This document shows, piece by piece, positions 42,115 through 52,136 of a stretch of DNA of 64,000 nt (positions are counted from its first letter, which is position 1; each line of letters starts with the position of its first letter). The notes beneath the pieces were generated by a model, which was not told the DNA's origin, ran no database searches, and worked only from the letters and a program-made list of their open reading frames with translations. The DNA is from Phenylobacterium aquaticum (GTDB lineage Bacteria; Pseudomonadota; Alphaproteobacteria; Caulobacterales; Caulobacteraceae). Location of the stretch: assembly GCA_947378305.1 (NCBI GenBank), contig CANCJJ010000004.1, forward strand, positions 105,563 to 169,562, given 5' to 3'. The position numbers and the translations under genes are program-made.

Positions 42115-44064
42115 TCAGGCCACGGCCTTGCGGACTTCCTTGAAGGTGGAGCGCCGGGCGGGTCCCTGCGGTCCCTGGGTCGTCGGCGGCGGCTGAAGCA
42201 GGCTGGCCGTCTTGCGGTTGACCTTGCGGGGCTCCTCGTCGAACAGGGCGGCCAGCTGGTCGACAATAGCCCCGGCGAGTTGTTCAACATCCACAATGGT
42301 CACGGCCCGGCGATAATAGCGGGTCACATCATGGCCAATGCCGATGGCAATTAACTGGACCGGGCTCTTGTCCTGAATCTCGGTAATCACTTCGCGCAGG
42401 TGGCGTTCAAGATAGTGCCCTGAATTCACCGACAGGGTCGAATCATCCACCGGGGCCCCATCCGAGATCACCATGAGGATTCGCCGGGCTTCCGGACGAC
42501 CGATCAGACGCTGGTGCGCCCACATCAGGGCTTCGCCATCAATGTTTTCCTTGAGCAGGCCTTCACGCATCATCAAGCCCAGATTGCGCCGGGCCCGACG
42601 CCAGGGCGCGTCAGCTGCCTTGTAGATGATATGCCGCAGGTCATTCAGTCGGCCGGGCATGGCGGGCTTTCCAGCCTTCAACCAGTCCTCCCGGGACGTC
42701 CCGCCCTTCCAGGCCCGGGTGGTAAAGCCCAGGACCTCGGTCTTGACCCCACACCTTTCCAGTGTGCGGGCCAAAATGTCGGCGCAGACTGCGGCGACCA
42801 TGATCGGACGGCCGCGCATGGAGCCGGAATTGTCGATCAATATGCTGACGACGGTATCCCGGAACTCGGTGTCTTCTTCTTCCTTAAAGGCGAGGGAGGC
42901 CGTGGGGTCGACAATCACGCGGGTCAAACGGGCGACGTCCAGCAGACCTTCTTCCAGGTCGAAGGTCCAGGACCGGTTCTGCTGGGCCATGAGCTTGCGC
43001 TGCAGCTTGTTTGCCAGCCGGGAGACGACACTGGATAGGCTGGCCAATTGCTGGTCCAGATAGGCGCGCAGGCGTCCCAGTTCCTCAGGATCACAGAGTT
43101 CTTCCGCGGCCACGATTTCGTCGTGGGCGGTGGTGAAGACCTTATAGGTCGGTGTCTTGGCGTCGCCCTTCAGGTCCGGGCGGGCCGGCTGGTCGCCCTC
43201 TCCCATGTCCGGTGGGGCATCCGTATCCTCGGCGTCATCATCTTCCTGAGCCTCGGTCATCTGGCTGTCGGCATCCTCGCTCTCGCGATGGGAGGCCTCG
43301 CTCTCGTCCATGGAGCTCTGTTGTGGAGACTGATCTTCGCTGTCGTTTTCGTTCCCGTTTTCGCTCGCCTCGGATTCGCCTTCCTGTCCCTCGTCCTCCG
43401 GCTCCTCGGCCTGATCGGGGGCGTCTGTGAGGTCATCACTCATGGACAGGTCGCGCAGAATGGTCCGGGACAGACGGGCAAAGGCCTTCTGGTCGCCCAT
43501 GGCGTCCACCAGTTTGTCGAGGTTTTCGCCTGCACGGGCCTCGATATCGGTGCGGAACATGTCGAGAAGTGGCTGGGCCTGGGGCGGGGGCGCGACGCCG
43601 GTCAGGCGCTCCCTGACCATCAGGGACATGACATCAGCCAGGGGCGGATTGGCTCCGGCCTCGATCGGGTTAAAGACCCGCTTGGCCCAGGCTGCATCAT
43701 GAACCGCCTTCAGGTTCTCGCGGACACCACCGAGGGCATTGGACCCCAGAGCCTCGATCCGGGCCTGTTCAAGAGCGTCATAGATCGGGGCCCCTTCGGC
43801 AGAGCCTGGACGTGCCTTCTGGTGGATGGCCTCGTCGTGTTGCGAGACGCGCAGGGCCATCTGATCCGCCAGACCCCGAATTCGGGCGGCGTCGGCGCTC
43901 GTGAGGTCGCGTGGGGGGTGGGGAAGAATGGCCCGGTTCCCCTGCAACAGGGGGCCTTCCCCGGAAAAGACAATCTCGAGATCCGCATTTTCTGCCAGCG
44001 ACCTGGCCGCATTGGCCAGGGCACGCTTGAAGGGCTCGAGGGGGCTTTCCGGGTTCTTGGACAT
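42115..44064 (-). CDS. cobT: cobaltochelatase subunit CobT
   Basis: CobT and CobS form the AAA+ partner of the CobN cobaltochelatase that inserts Co2+ into hydrogenobyrinate diamide. The 649-residue protein has a helical N-terminal half, a very acidic linker (about residues 208-300, with repeated E/D/S stretches), and a C-terminal von Willebrand factor A domain ([14 protein letters not shown] is the MIDAS start; [13 protein letters not shown]). The leader carries a hairpin covering its ribosome site. CobN is not in the window. Confidence 0.95.
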   Translation of the reverse strand: MSKNPESPLEPFKRALANAARSLAENADLEIVFSGEGPLLQGNRAILPHPPRDLTSADAARIRGLADQMALRVSQHDEAIHQKARPGSAEGAPIYDALEQARIEALGSNALGGVRENLKAVHDAAWAKRVFNPIEAGANPPLADVMSLMVRERLTGVAPPPQAQPLLDMFRTDIEARAGENLDKLVDAMGDQKAFARLSRTILRDLSMSDDLTDAPDQAEEPEDEGQEGESEASENGNENDSEDQSPQQSSMDESEASHRESEDADSQMTEAQEDDDAEDTDAPPDMGEGDQPARPDLKGDAKTPTYKVFTTAHDEIVAAEELCDPEELGRLRAYLDQQLASLSSVVSRLANKLQRKLMAQQNRSWTFDLEEGLLDVARLTRVIVDPTASLAFKEEEDTEFRDTVVSILIDNSGSMRGRPIMVAAVCADILARTLERCGVKTEVLGFTTRAWKGGTSREDWLKAGKPAMPGRLNDLRHIIYKAADAPWRRARRNLGLMMREGLLKENIDGEALMWAHQRLIGRPEARRILMVISDGAPVDDSTLSVNSGHYLERHLREVITEIQDKSPVQLIAIGIGHDVTRYYRRAVTIVDVEQLAGAIVDQLAALFDEEPRKVNRKTASLLQPPPTTQGPQGPARRSTFKEVRKAVA

Positions 44065-44071
44065 GATCTGT

Positions 44072-44102
44072 TTTCCTAGCCCGATATCGGGCAGGTAGGA
44101 AA
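44072..44102 (-). promoter_or_regulatory. hairpin covering the cobT ribosome binding site
   Basis: On the reverse strand TTTCCTA (44102-44096) can pair with TAGGAAA (44078-44072), and between them the 14-base palindrome GCCCGATATCGGGC (44079-44092) folds on itself, leaving a three-base bulge. The right arm contains AGGAAA, the probable Shine-Dalgarno of cobT (ATG at 44064). The fold would hide it. Regulatory use is inferred. Confidence 0.5.
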
Positions 44103-44115
44103 GCCCCGGACCCGT

Positions 44116-45297
44116 CTATTTGCGGGCCAGCCAGGCCTTTGTCTGGCTTGTCACCACATCCAGCATGTTCCCCATGGTCAGGTTCATGTCGATCAGGTGC
44201 AGGCCCCAGTCCTCGCTGACCTTGCCGCCCGCCACCACATCGCCGCGAATGTCATCCAGCCGCGGATCGGCCGGGTCCGCATTGATGTGGACTTCCAGAT
44301 AGTTAAAGCCATTCCGCGAAACGCACTGGCCGGTCAGGAGCCCGGGGGTCGACACGAAGGGCGTCGAGATCGCTGCGCCTCCCTTCACCCATCCGGCAGG
44401 ATCCTGACCATTGGCCGTGGCAGACAGGTAGGCGTGCAGGGGGGCTGGGCCGCCTGAAAGTCGTGCTGGATTGGTACAGGCAACCACCATGTCCGTCCCC
44501 GCCGAGCGCGGGCGCCCGAACCGGCTATTGGCGGGCGGCGGGATCGTATCGCGGAAGCTGGCAAAAGCGATGACACAGCCAGTCTGGCCATCAGCAGTAC
44601 AGGTGGGAATGGACTTCAGCAGGCCTGTGGTCTTGCCAGGTTCAATTGGCAGGCCGGTTCCGGCCAGGATGGCGGAGATCATCCGCTTTTGACTGGGCTT
44701 TCCGTCGATCTCGCGGGCGAGTAGCTGGGTCAGGACGCCCGAGCCCTGGGAGTGGCCGATCAGGATGACGCCTCGCCCCTTGTTTTCGTGGGCAAGATAG
44801 TAATTCCAGGCATCTACCACGTCGTTATAGCCCGTCTCCGGCCGCGGGGCATTCGCGGCAAGACCGCCTGGAAGGGGCTTGCCCGTCATGGTGGCGCGCA
44901 GGGATGTCAGGGTAAACTGGCGGTAAAGCGGTGCGAAAACCCGACACTTTGAGGCGAAACGGGAGAGCTGTTGCTCAACGACCCGGTTCTCCTCGTCATT
45001 GGCAATCATGTCCGAGAGCAGGGTCTTGTCGTTCGAGACCGTGGGATAGACATAAAAACAGTCGATCGGGGCCTTGGGGTCGGCCTTCCAGGCCTCCCTG
45101 GTCAGGGTGCCATTGGCCTGGACGATGGTCGTCGAATTGTCGTTGGCGCAGGCATCCTTGCGCCCGGGCAGGCACAGCCAGGACTCCGGCTTGGCATAGT
45201 CATTGCGGGCGTCTGCTGCGGGCGGAGCTGTCTGGGCCATGGCCAGATTGCAGCTGAACAAGGCCACCACAAGGGCGGCTGTGAATTTTCCTGACAT
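44116..45297 (-). CDS. secreted DUF3089 alpha/beta hydrolase
   Basis: The 393-residue protein has a Sec signal peptide (core AALVVALFSCNLA, cleavage likely after AMA) and the DUF3089 lipase-like domain. Visible elements are FYVYPTVSN, DAWNYYLAHENKGRGVILIGHSQGS (nucleophile elbow G-H-S-Q-G) and a C-terminal LHLIDMNLTMGNM. It would act in the periplasm or outside the cell on an unknown ester. It sits between cobS and cobT and is unrelated to cobalamin synthesis by sequence. Confidence 0.9.
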   Translation of the reverse strand: MSGKFTAALVVALFSCNLAMAQTAPPAADARNDYAKPESWLCLPGRKDACANDNSTTIVQANGTLTREAWKADPKAPIDCFYVYPTVSNDKTLLSDMIANDEENRVVEQQLSRFASKCRVFAPLYRQFTLTSLRATMTGKPLPGGLAANAPRPETGYNDVVDAWNYYLAHENKGRGVILIGHSQGSGVLTQLLAREIDGKPSQKRMISAILAGTGLPIEPGKTTGLLKSIPTCTADGQTGCVIAFASFRDTIPPPANSRFGRPRSAGTDMVVACTNPARLSGGPAPLHAYLSATANGQDPAGWVKGGAAISTPFVSTPGLLTGQCVSRNGFNYLEVHINADPADPRLDDIRGDVVAGGKVSEDWGLHLIDMNLTMGNMLDVVTSQTKAWLARK

Positions 45298-45394
45298 GTC
45301 GATCTCCCGAAATTCGTTTCTTATTTTCGGGCAGGATCAATGTTTATGGCCGCCAGGTCCAGCCCCGACTTCAGGGCTGGATGGATTTAAGGTC

Positions 45395-46399
45395 TCAGGT
45401 CACCCGCACCCGTGCGGCGCTTTCCGGCAGGTCCTGACCGAAGGCGCGCTGATAGAATTCGGCGACGGTGCCGCGTTCCAGTTCATCACACTTGTTCAGG
45501 AAGGTCATGCGGAAGGCCAGGGCCAGGTCACCGTTGAAGATCTCTGCATTCTGGGCCCAGGTGATTACGGTCCGGGGGCTCATGACGGTCGAAATGTCGC
45601 CGTTGATAAAGGCGTTCCGGGTCATGTCTGCCACGCGCACCATGGCAGCCAGCGTCCGGCGACCCTCGGGGGTGTCATAGGACGGAGACTTGGCCAGAAC
45701 GATATCGGCTTCCACGTCATGGGCCAGATAGTTCAGGGTGGTGACAATCGACCAGCGGTCCATCTGCCCCTGATTGATCTGCTGGGTGCCATGATAAAGA
45801 CCGGTCGTGTCCCCAAGACCAATCGTATTGGTGGTCGAGAACAGGCGGAAATAGGGGTTGGGCTTGATGACCCGGTTCTGGTCCAAGAGGGTCAGCTTGC
45901 CCTGGGCCTCAAGAACCCGCTGGATCACGAACATAACGTCCGGGCGGCCCGCGTCGTATTCGTCAAACACCAGGGCCATGGGCCGCTGGATGGTCCAGGG
46001 CAGGATGCCCTCCCGGAATTCCGTGATCTGCTTGCCATCCTTCAGAACAATGGCGTCCTTGCCGACGAGATCTATCCGCGAGACATGGCTGTCCAGGTTT
46101 ACCCGGATCAGGGGCCAGTTCAGGCGGGCGGCCACCTGCTCGATATGGGTCGACTTGCCCGTGCCATGATAGCCCTGGACCATGACCCGACGATCAAAGG
46201 CAAACCCGGCACAGATGGCCTTGGTGGTTTCCGGATCAAACTTATAGGACGGGTCAATGTCCGGCACATGGGAATCCCGCACGCTGAAGGCGGGAACCAT
46301 CATGTCGGAGTCGATGCCGAAGGTTTCGCGTGCGGAAACCATGCGGTCTGGAACCAGGCCAATGAGGGAGTCGTCGGGGGTGTCGTTAAGTGTCGTCAT
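45395..46399 (-). CDS. cobS: cobaltochelatase subunit CobS
   Basis: The 334-residue AAA+ ATPase powers cobalt insertion with CobT and CobN. It has Walker A ([13 protein letters not shown]), Walker B (LVFDEYDAG), sensor-1 ([11 protein letters not shown]) and the C-terminal segment with [23 protein letters not shown], a hallmark of CobS. It is divergent from the dioxygenase gene and lies upstream of the DUF3089 gene and cobT. Confidence 0.96.
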   Translation of the reverse strand: MTTLNDTPDDSLIGLVPDRMVSARETFGIDSDMMVPAFSVRDSHVPDIDPSYKFDPETTKAICAGFAFDRRVMVQGYHGTGKSTHIEQVAARLNWPLIRVNLDSHVSRIDLVGKDAIVLKDGKQITEFREGILPWTIQRPMALVFDEYDAGRPDVMFVIQRVLEAQGKLTLLDQNRVIKPNPYFRLFSTTNTIGLGDTTGLYHGTQQINQGQMDRWSIVTTLNYLAHDVEADIVLAKSPSYDTPEGRRTLAAMVRVADMTRNAFINGDISTVMSPRTVITWAQNAEIFNGDLALAFRMTFLNKCDELERGTVAEFYQRAFGQDLPESAARVRVT

Positions 46400-46493
46400 G
46401 GCTAAAATCGATTACAGGGTTCCGCCGCTGATGCAAACGGGTGTTTAATCGCTCAGGTCCCGAAATTAAATGGGACGCCCCAGGGAGGCTTTC

Positions 46494-47357
46494 ATGTCGC
46501 AGTCATTGCCATCCAGTTTGCATGTCGAGCCCAGGCCCCATGGGTTTGGTGCCCAGGTCACCGGGCTGGATCTTTCCCGTCCCATGAGCCCAGAGCTGCG
46601 TGAGGCCGTCCTTGCGGCCTGGGCGAAACATGGTGTGCTGAGTTTCCCCGACCAGCCCCTCAGCCTGAATGCCCTGGAGGCCTTTACGCTACAGATCGGG
46701 GCCTTTGGTGATGACCCCTATATCGAGCCCATGCCCGGCCATCCCAATGTTCTGGAACTCCGCCGGGAGGCCGACGAGAAGGCGACGAATTTCGGGGCAG
46801 GCTGGCATTCTGACTGGAGCTTCATGGTGCGGCCACCGGCGGCCACCATCCTGCGGTCCGAGGTTATTCCACCTGTCGGTGGTGATACCCTGTTTGCCGA
46901 TGCCACCCGGGCCTATGACGACCTGTCCGAGGCCATGAAGGCCATGATCGCCCCGCTGAGGGCGCTCCACTCGGCCAGTCGCTCCTACGGCACAGAAGGG
47001 GTCTTTGCCCGGGACACCGAGGCCCGGACCATGAAGATCAAGGTTTCCGAGGAGGCCAACAAGATCTGGACCCATCCCCTGGTCCGGACCCACCCCGTCA
47101 CGGGCCGCAAGGCCCTCTTCATCAACCCGGTTTATACCGTAGGGATCGAGGGATTTTCGGACGACGAGAGCAAGGCCATACTGGGCCATCTCTTTGCGGA
47201 AATGCTCAAGGAAAAATACATCTACCGTCACACCTGGTCCGTCGGAACCCTGCTAATGTGGGATAACCGCTGCACTATGCACTTTGCGCAAGGCGGATAT
47301 GACGGTCACTTGCGGCTCATGCACCGCACGACCGTCGCGGGCGAGGTACCGGCCTGA
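46494..47357 (+). CDS. TauD/TfdA-family Fe(II)/2-oxoglutarate dioxygenase
   Basis: The 287-residue dioxygenase has the iron facial triad in GAGWHSDWSF (H-x-D) and the distal His in LRLMHRTTVAG. The sequence RPHGFGAQVTGLDLSRPM at the N-terminus and LLMWDNRCTMHFA near the end are family typical. Oxidation of a sulfonate, a quaternary amine or a phenoxy compound is possible. I chose the ATG at 46494 with GGAGG six bases upstream. Confidence 0.92.
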   Translation: MSQSLPSSLHVEPRPHGFGAQVTGLDLSRPMSPELREAVLAAWAKHGVLSFPDQPLSLNALEAFTLQIGAFGDDPYIEPMPGHPNVLELRREADEKATNFGAGWHSDWSFMVRPPAATILRSEVIPPVGGDTLFADATRAYDDLSEAMKAMIAPLRALHSASRSYGTEGVFARDTEARTMKIKVSEEANKIWTHPLVRTHPVTGRKALFINPVYTVGIEGFSDDESKAILGHLFAEMLKEKYIYRHTWSVGTLLMWDNRCTMHFAQGGYDGHLRLMHRTTVAGEVPA

Positions 47358-47369
47358 GCCTGACCGGAA

Positions 47370-48029
47370 TCAGGAGGTGACCAGCTTGCCCTTGCGCAGG
47401 ACCTGGTAGGCCTTGATGACCCTTTGCAGCTTGTGTTCCGCCGACCGGTCGCCGCCATTGGCGTCTGGGTGGCAGCGTTTGACCAGTTCGGTATAGCGGG
47501 CGCGGATGGTGGGGCTGTCCGCATCCTCGGTCAGGTCGAGATCGGCCAGGGCGTTTCGTTCCAGCTTGCCGAGCTTTCTGCGTTCCGGAGCCCCGGCCTT
47601 GGCGGCCTGGCCCTTGCCGTTGCCGAAAATATTGAAGGGGTCGTTATAGCCGTCGCCCTTGGCGAAGCCCCGGGTCGCTGCCGCTGATTCGCGAGAGACA
47701 CGACTGGCCTTGAACTCCCAGGTCGGGCGGTCGCCAACCGAGCTCTGGGCAACGCGCGTGCGAATCTCCCCCTCGCTCATGCCCGCAAAGAAGTTCCACT
47801 TGCGATTGTATTCTGCCGCATGTCCCTGGCAAAACCAGTAGTGTTCATTGGACATGTCCCGGGATTTCGGAGCCTTGGCGCTCCCTGCCAGACGACATTC
47901 CGCGTGGTCGCAAACCCGCTCGCCGGGCTTCAGCGCAAAGACGTCATCGTTCTGCACGGCATCCTCCGCCGAGGGAGGGCGCACGCGGATATCCACGAAT
48001 TTCGGTTTGTACCTGAACGCATCAGCCAT
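47370..48029 (-). CDS. J-domain protein with N-terminal zinc-ribbon-like region
   Basis: The 219-residue protein has a Cys/His cluster (VCDHAECR...HYWFCQGHAAEYN, about residues 35-75) that could bind zinc, a WNFFAGMS segment, and a C-terminal J domain with HPD (RYTELVKRCHPDANGG, about residues 170-205) that would stimulate Hsp70 (DnaK). The J domain is at the C-terminus, unlike DnaJ. The layout matches an alphaproteobacterial family of unassigned role. It is divergent from bolA. Confidence 0.88.
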   Translation of the reverse strand: MADAFRYKPKFVDIRVRPPSAEDAVQNDDVFALKPGERVCDHAECRLAGSAKAPKSRDMSNEHYWFCQGHAAEYNRKWNFFAGMSEGEIRTRVAQSSVGDRPTWEFKASRVSRESAAATRGFAKGDGYNDPFNIFGNGKGQAAKAGAPERRKLGKLERNALADLDLTEDADSPTIRARYTELVKRCHPDANGGDRSAEHKLQRVIKAYQVLRKGKLVTS

Positions 48030-48081
48030 ATGACCAGTATGATGGTCTTTCCCACCCTTTCAAGAATTGAAGATTTTCCCA

Positions 48082-48354
48082 ATGGGCGCCATATTGAACT
48101 CCATACGCCTCAAACTCACCGAGGCCCTGTCGCCGACCCGGCTTGAAGTGGTTGACGACTCGGCGCGTCACGCGGGCCATTCCGGGGCTGGACCGGACGG
48201 CGAGACACATTTTAACCTCCTGATCGAATCCGAAGCCTTCAAGGGCCAGCCGCGTCTGGCGCGCCAGAGGCAGGTTTACAAGGTGCTTGAGGCGGAATTG
48301 GCGGGACCCGTTCATGCCCTTTCCGTAAAGGCTCTTGCGCCGGGCGAAGATTGA
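48082..48354 (+). CDS. bolA: BolA-family protein
   Basis: The 90-residue BolA protein binds monothiol glutaredoxins with shared Fe-S clusters and affects iron regulation. Evidence includes TEALSPTRLEVVDDSARHAGHSG, THFNLLIESEAFKGQPRLARQRQVYKVL (helix-turn-helix-like BolA core) and HALSVKALAPGE. The ATG at 48082 is preferred over a TTG at 48067. The likely partner (monothiol glutaredoxin) is not in the window. Confidence 0.93.
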   Translation: MGAILNSIRLKLTEALSPTRLEVVDDSARHAGHSGAGPDGETHFNLLIESEAFKGQPRLARQRQVYKVLEAELAGPVHALSVKALAPGED

Positions 48355-48409
48355 TCCGACGATTTGATTGCAAGGGTCTGTAACGACAGATCGGGCGAGG
48401 GAGGCCAAG

Positions 48410-48916
48410 TTGAAGACGACCATGACCGTCAATGGGCAGGTGAGGTCCCTGGACCTCGATACCCGAACCACCTTGCTGGACGCCCTGCGGGAGCACCTGG
48501 ACCTTAAGGGCTCGAAAAAAGGATGTGATCAGGGACAATGCGGGGCCTGCACGGTCCTGGTGAACGGCACCCGGATCAATGCCTGTCTGTCCCTGGCCGT
48601 CATGCACGACGGCGACGAGATCCTGACCATCGAAGGGCTGGCCGACGGGGAAAATCTGCACCCCTTGCAACAGGCCTTTCTGACGGAAGATGCCTTCCAG
48701 TGCGGCTATTGCACCCCCGGCCAGATTTGCTCTGCGGTGGGCATGTTGCAGGAAGTCGCCGCTGGCCTGCCGAGCCAGGAGACCGAGTCCCTGACCGGCC
48801 CCATCTCCCTCACCGATGCTGAAATTCGCGAACGCCTGAGTGGCAATATCTGCCGGTGCTCGGCCTATCCCCAGATTCTGGCGGCGGTACGGCGGGTTGC
48901 GGGGGCGACCCAATGA
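48410..48916 (+). CDS. molybdenum hydroxylase, [2Fe-2S] small subunit (PaoA-like)
   Basis: The 168-residue subunit has a plant-type [2Fe-2S] site ([18 protein letters not shown]) and a C-terminal second cluster ([22 protein letters not shown]). It passes electrons from molybdenum to FAD. There is no Tat signal, in contrast to E. coli PaoA. The start is TTG at 48410 with GGGAGG five bases upstream; an ATG at 48422 is possible. It is the first of three genes with ATGA overlaps. Confidence 0.93.
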   Translation: MKTTMTVNGQVRSLDLDTRTTLLDALREHLDLKGSKKGCDQGQCGACTVLVNGTRINACLSLAVMHDGDEILTIEGLADGENLHPLQQAFLTEDAFQCGYCTPGQICSAVGMLQEVAAGLPSQETESLTGPISLTDAEIRERLSGNICRCSAYPQILAAVRRVAGATQ

Positions 48917-49866
48917 AGCCCTTTACCTACGAGCGGGCCAGCGACGTGGCCTCAGCCATTCAGGCGGTCAGCCAGACGCCGGGAGCAAGATATCTCGCCG
49001 GCGGGACCAACCTCCTGGACCTCATGAAGCTCGAAATTGAAACCCCGACCCATCTGGTCGATGTCAGCCGCCTGCCTCTTGCCACCATTGAGGCATCTGC
49101 CGAAGGCGGGGTCCGGCTTGGGGCCATGACCCGCAATAGCCAGGTTGCGGCCCACCCCGACATCCGCGCCCGTTATCCGGCTCTGGTCCAGGCGATTGTG
49201 TCAGGCGGTTCTGGCCAGTTGCGCAACAAGGCCACGACGGCTGGCAATCTGATGCAGCGCACCCGGTGCAGCTTTTTCTATGATACGGCCAAGCCCTGTA
49301 ACAAGCGCCAGCCGGGGTCCGGTTGCAGTGCCCTGGGCAGTCTCAGCCGGGCCAATGCCATCTTCGGGGCGAGTGAGGCCTGTGTCGCCACCCATCCGTC
49401 GGACATGGCGGTCGCCCTGGTGGCCCTGGATGCGCAGATCGAAACCCTGCGTCCGGACGGGACTAGCCGAAGCCTGGCCGTGGCCGACCTGCACCGCCTG
49501 CCGGGGACAAGCCCCGAAACAGAGTCCGAGCTGGCTGCGGATGAATTGATCACGTCCGTTAACTTGCCCCCGCCCGCGCCGGGGGGGCAGCTCTACCGAA
49601 AGGTCCGGGCCCGGGCCTCTTATGTGGGCGGGCTGGCCAGTGTCGCCGTCGCCGGAGGACGGCTTGTCCTGGGGGCCGTGGCGCTCAAGCCCTGGCGGGC
49701 CGAGACGGCCGAAGCCGCCCTGGCCTCGGGGGCCAGCCGCACAGAGGCTGCCATGGCCGAACTGGCCCAGGCCCAGGATCCGGATCAAAATGCGGGCAAG
49801 ATTGCCCTGGTCCGGCGCCTTCTGGGGGCCGTCCTTGACGAGACCAATACGGGGAGGGGCGCATGA
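48913..49866 (+). CDS. molybdenum hydroxylase, FAD subunit (PaoB-like)
   Basis: The 317-residue subunit binds FAD ([21 protein letters not shown]). It also contains a Cys-rich insert, [20 protein letters not shown] with a later [12 protein letters not shown], that coordinates a [4Fe-4S] cluster in the PaoB subgroup. That insert marks the enzyme as PaoABC-type rather than classical xanthine dehydrogenase. The ATG at 48913 overlaps the small-subunit stop; the extension to 48856 is not needed. Confidence 0.93.
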   Translation: MKPFTYERASDVASAIQAVSQTPGARYLAGGTNLLDLMKLEIETPTHLVDVSRLPLATIEASAEGGVRLGAMTRNSQVAAHPDIRARYPALVQAIVSGGSGQLRNKATTAGNLMQRTRCSFFYDTAKPCNKRQPGSGCSALGSLSRANAIFGASEACVATHPSDMAVALVALDAQIETLRPDGTSRSLAVADLHRLPGTSPETESELAADELITSVNLPPPAPGGQLYRKVRARASYVGGLASVAVAGGRLVLGAVALKPWRAETAEAALASGASRTEAAMAELAQAQDPDQNAGKIALVRRLLGAVLDETNTGRGA

Positions 49867-52127
49867 GCTCGGTAAAGGACTGGGCTGCGCCCAACCCGAT
49901 CACGGAAAACCGGTCAGGTCTGATCGGCAAGTCGGTTGACCGGTATGAAGGCCGCCTGAAGGTCACCGGCACAGCCCCCTATGCCTATGAGGTCGAGCCG
50001 CCGGCCCCGCCCGCCTATGGGCAGATGGTCACTGCCACCATTGCCCGGGGGCGGATCACCCACATCGAGACCCAGGCTGCGGAGCAGTCCCCCGGCGTTC
50101 TCGCCGTCTGGACCCATTTGAATGTCCCGCCCCAGGCGCGCCGGGGCGAGCGGTTAAATCCTCGCAGCCAGCGACCTGCAAACCCGGCCCTGGCCTCTGA
50201 CCGGGTCGAGTTTTATGGCCAGACCGTGGCCTTCATTCTGGCTGACACCCTGGAAAATGCCCGCGCCGCTGCCGAGAAAGTCGAGATCACCTATGCGGCG
50301 GAAACCGCGGTCGTGGACTTCCTGGCCAGCCTGGATCAGGGCGAGCTCCCCCCCGGGGAGGAGGACGTTCACATTGGGGACTTTCCGAAGGCCTTTGCGG
50401 CCTCCCAGGTCACCGTGGACGAGACCTATTTCAGTCCGATCCAAAACCACGTCCAGATGGAGCCTTGTGCCACCACCGCCTGGTGGGATGGCGACAAGGT
50501 CACGGTCCATACCTCGATCCAGATGGTCAAGGGCGGGCAGCACGCCCTGGCCGAGACCCTGGCCATTCCCTCGGACCGGGTTCACCTCATCACCCGCTAT
50601 ATCGGCGGCGGCTTTGGCGGAAAGGGACAGGCCTATGACGACCTGACCCTGGCCGCCCTGGCGGCCCGTGCCGTCGGGCGACCGGTGAAGGTGGCCTATA
50701 CGCGTCAGCAAATGTTCCACGGGACGATCCACCGCCCCGCCGTCCAGATGCGTGTGCGGCTTGGGGCCAATGCCGATGGGCGGCTCAATGCCTTTGCCCT
50801 GGAGGCCATTACCCACTGCGCGCGCCATGCGACCTTCACGGAGCATGCGGCCAACTTTTCGCGCAACCTCTATGCCGCCCCCAATCGCCTGACGGGCCAC
50901 CGTCTGGTCCGGATGGACATTCCTCATGCGGGTGCCATGCGCGCGCCGGGGGAGGCTCCTGGCATGCTCAGCCTCGAGTGCGCCATGGATGAACTGGCAG
51001 AAAAGCTGGGGCTGGACCCCATTGAGCTGCGCCTGCGCAATGAACCCGACGTGGATCCAGAAACCGGCAAGCCCTTCTCGGTTCGCCAGCTGGAACAGTG
51101 CCTGCATGAGGGTTCCCAGCGCTTCGGCTGGTCCCGGCGTAATCCCAAGCCCGGTCAGGTCCGGGACGGGCGCTGGCTTGTCGGCATGGGCATGGCGGCG
51201 GCCATTCGCGGTAATTTCCTCCTGCCAGCCAAGGCGGGCCTCAGGATCACGGCGGACGGAGTCCTGACCCTGACCCAGGGCATGACGGACATCGGCACGG
51301 GCACCTATACCATCCTGGCCCAGATCACGGCGGAAACCCTGGGGGTGCCGCTTGAGCAGGTCAGGGTCGAGCTCGGGGATTCCGACATGCCCCCGGCCCC
51401 TGGCTCGGGCGGTCAGTTTGGCGCAGCCACTGCCGGTTCAGCGGCCTATGAAACGGGGATGGTCATGCGCCGGACCCTGGCAGACCTGGCCACCGGCGAT
51501 CCGCGTTCGCCCCTCTATGGCGCAGACCCCACCCTGGTCAGTTTTGCCAACGGCAATATCGCCCTGGATAATCAGACCGAGACCCTCGCAGCCCTTGTGG
51601 CCCGGTCCCAGCCTGAAGGGGTCTATGTAGAAGGGTCAATCTCGCCTGCGGCCGATGCGCGGGACTATTCCCAGCACACCTATGGCGCCCACTTTGCAGA
51701 GGTCGGTGTCGATGTGGTGACCGGCGAGGTTCGTATGCGCAAGATGTTCGGCGTCTTTGCCGCCGGGCGGATTCTGAATGGCAAGACGGCGCGCAGCCAG
51801 GTCACGGGCGGCATGATCTGGGGCGTGGGCACCGCCCTCACGGAAGCCAATACCATTGATCCCCGGTTCGGCTCCTTCGCCAATCAGGACCTGGGAACCT
51901 ATCTGGTGCCGGTTCATGCCGACATTGTCGACCTGGATGCCATCTTCCTGGACGAGGCCGATGACAAGGCCAATCCCATGGGGATCAAGGGCGTGGGCGA
52001 ACTGGGTATCTGCGGGGCCGGGGCCGCCGTGGCCAATGCGATCTACAATGCCTGCGGCGTGCGCCTGCGTGACTATCCCATGACCCCGGACAAGGTGCTG
52101 GAAGGCTTGATGGCAAAGGGTCTCTAG
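49863..52127 (+). CDS. molybdenum hydroxylase, molybdopterin-binding large subunit (PaoC-like)
   Basis: The 754-residue subunit carries the Mo cofactor (MCD) and oxidises aldehydes or N-heterocycles. Family features are the N-terminal [15 protein letters not shown] block, [30 protein letters not shown], and the catalytic Glu region [26 protein letters not shown]. The ATG overlaps the FAD subunit by four bases. An XdhC/PaoD-type maturation factor was not found in the window. The substrate is unknown; aromatic aldehydes fit PaoABC. Confidence 0.94.
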   Translation: MSSVKDWAAPNPITENRSGLIGKSVDRYEGRLKVTGTAPYAYEVEPPAPPAYGQMVTATIARGRITHIETQAAEQSPGVLAVWTHLNVPPQARRGERLNPRSQRPANPALASDRVEFYGQTVAFILADTLENARAAAEKVEITYAAETAVVDFLASLDQGELPPGEEDVHIGDFPKAFAASQVTVDETYFSPIQNHVQMEPCATTAWWDGDKVTVHTSIQMVKGGQHALAETLAIPSDRVHLITRYIGGGFGGKGQAYDDLTLAALAARAVGRPVKVAYTRQQMFHGTIHRPAVQMRVRLGANADGRLNAFALEAITHCARHATFTEHAANFSRNLYAAPNRLTGHRLVRMDIPHAGAMRAPGEAPGMLSLECAMDELAEKLGLDPIELRLRNEPDVDPETGKPFSVRQLEQCLHEGSQRFGWSRRNPKPGQVRDGRWLVGMGMAAAIRGNFLLPAKAGLRITADGVLTLTQGMTDIGTGTYTILAQITAETLGVPLEQVRVELGDSDMPPAPGSGGQFGAATAGSAAYETGMVMRRTLADLATGDPRSPLYGADPTLVSFANGNIALDNQTETLAALVARSQPEGVYVEGSISPAADARDYSQHTYGAHFAEVGVDVVTGEVRMRKMFGVFAAGRILNGKTARSQVTGGMIWGVGTALTEANTIDPRFGSFANQDLGTYLVPVHADIVDLDAIFLDEADDKANPMGIKGVGELGICGAGAAVANAIYNACGVRLRDYPMTPDKVLEGLMAKGL

Positions 52128-52136
52128 GGCTCGCCC

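Noticed and set aside
43048..44079. 343-codon forward frame opposite cobT
   Set aside because: It arises from the acidic repeat linker of CobT read in reverse; no start signal or family similarity.
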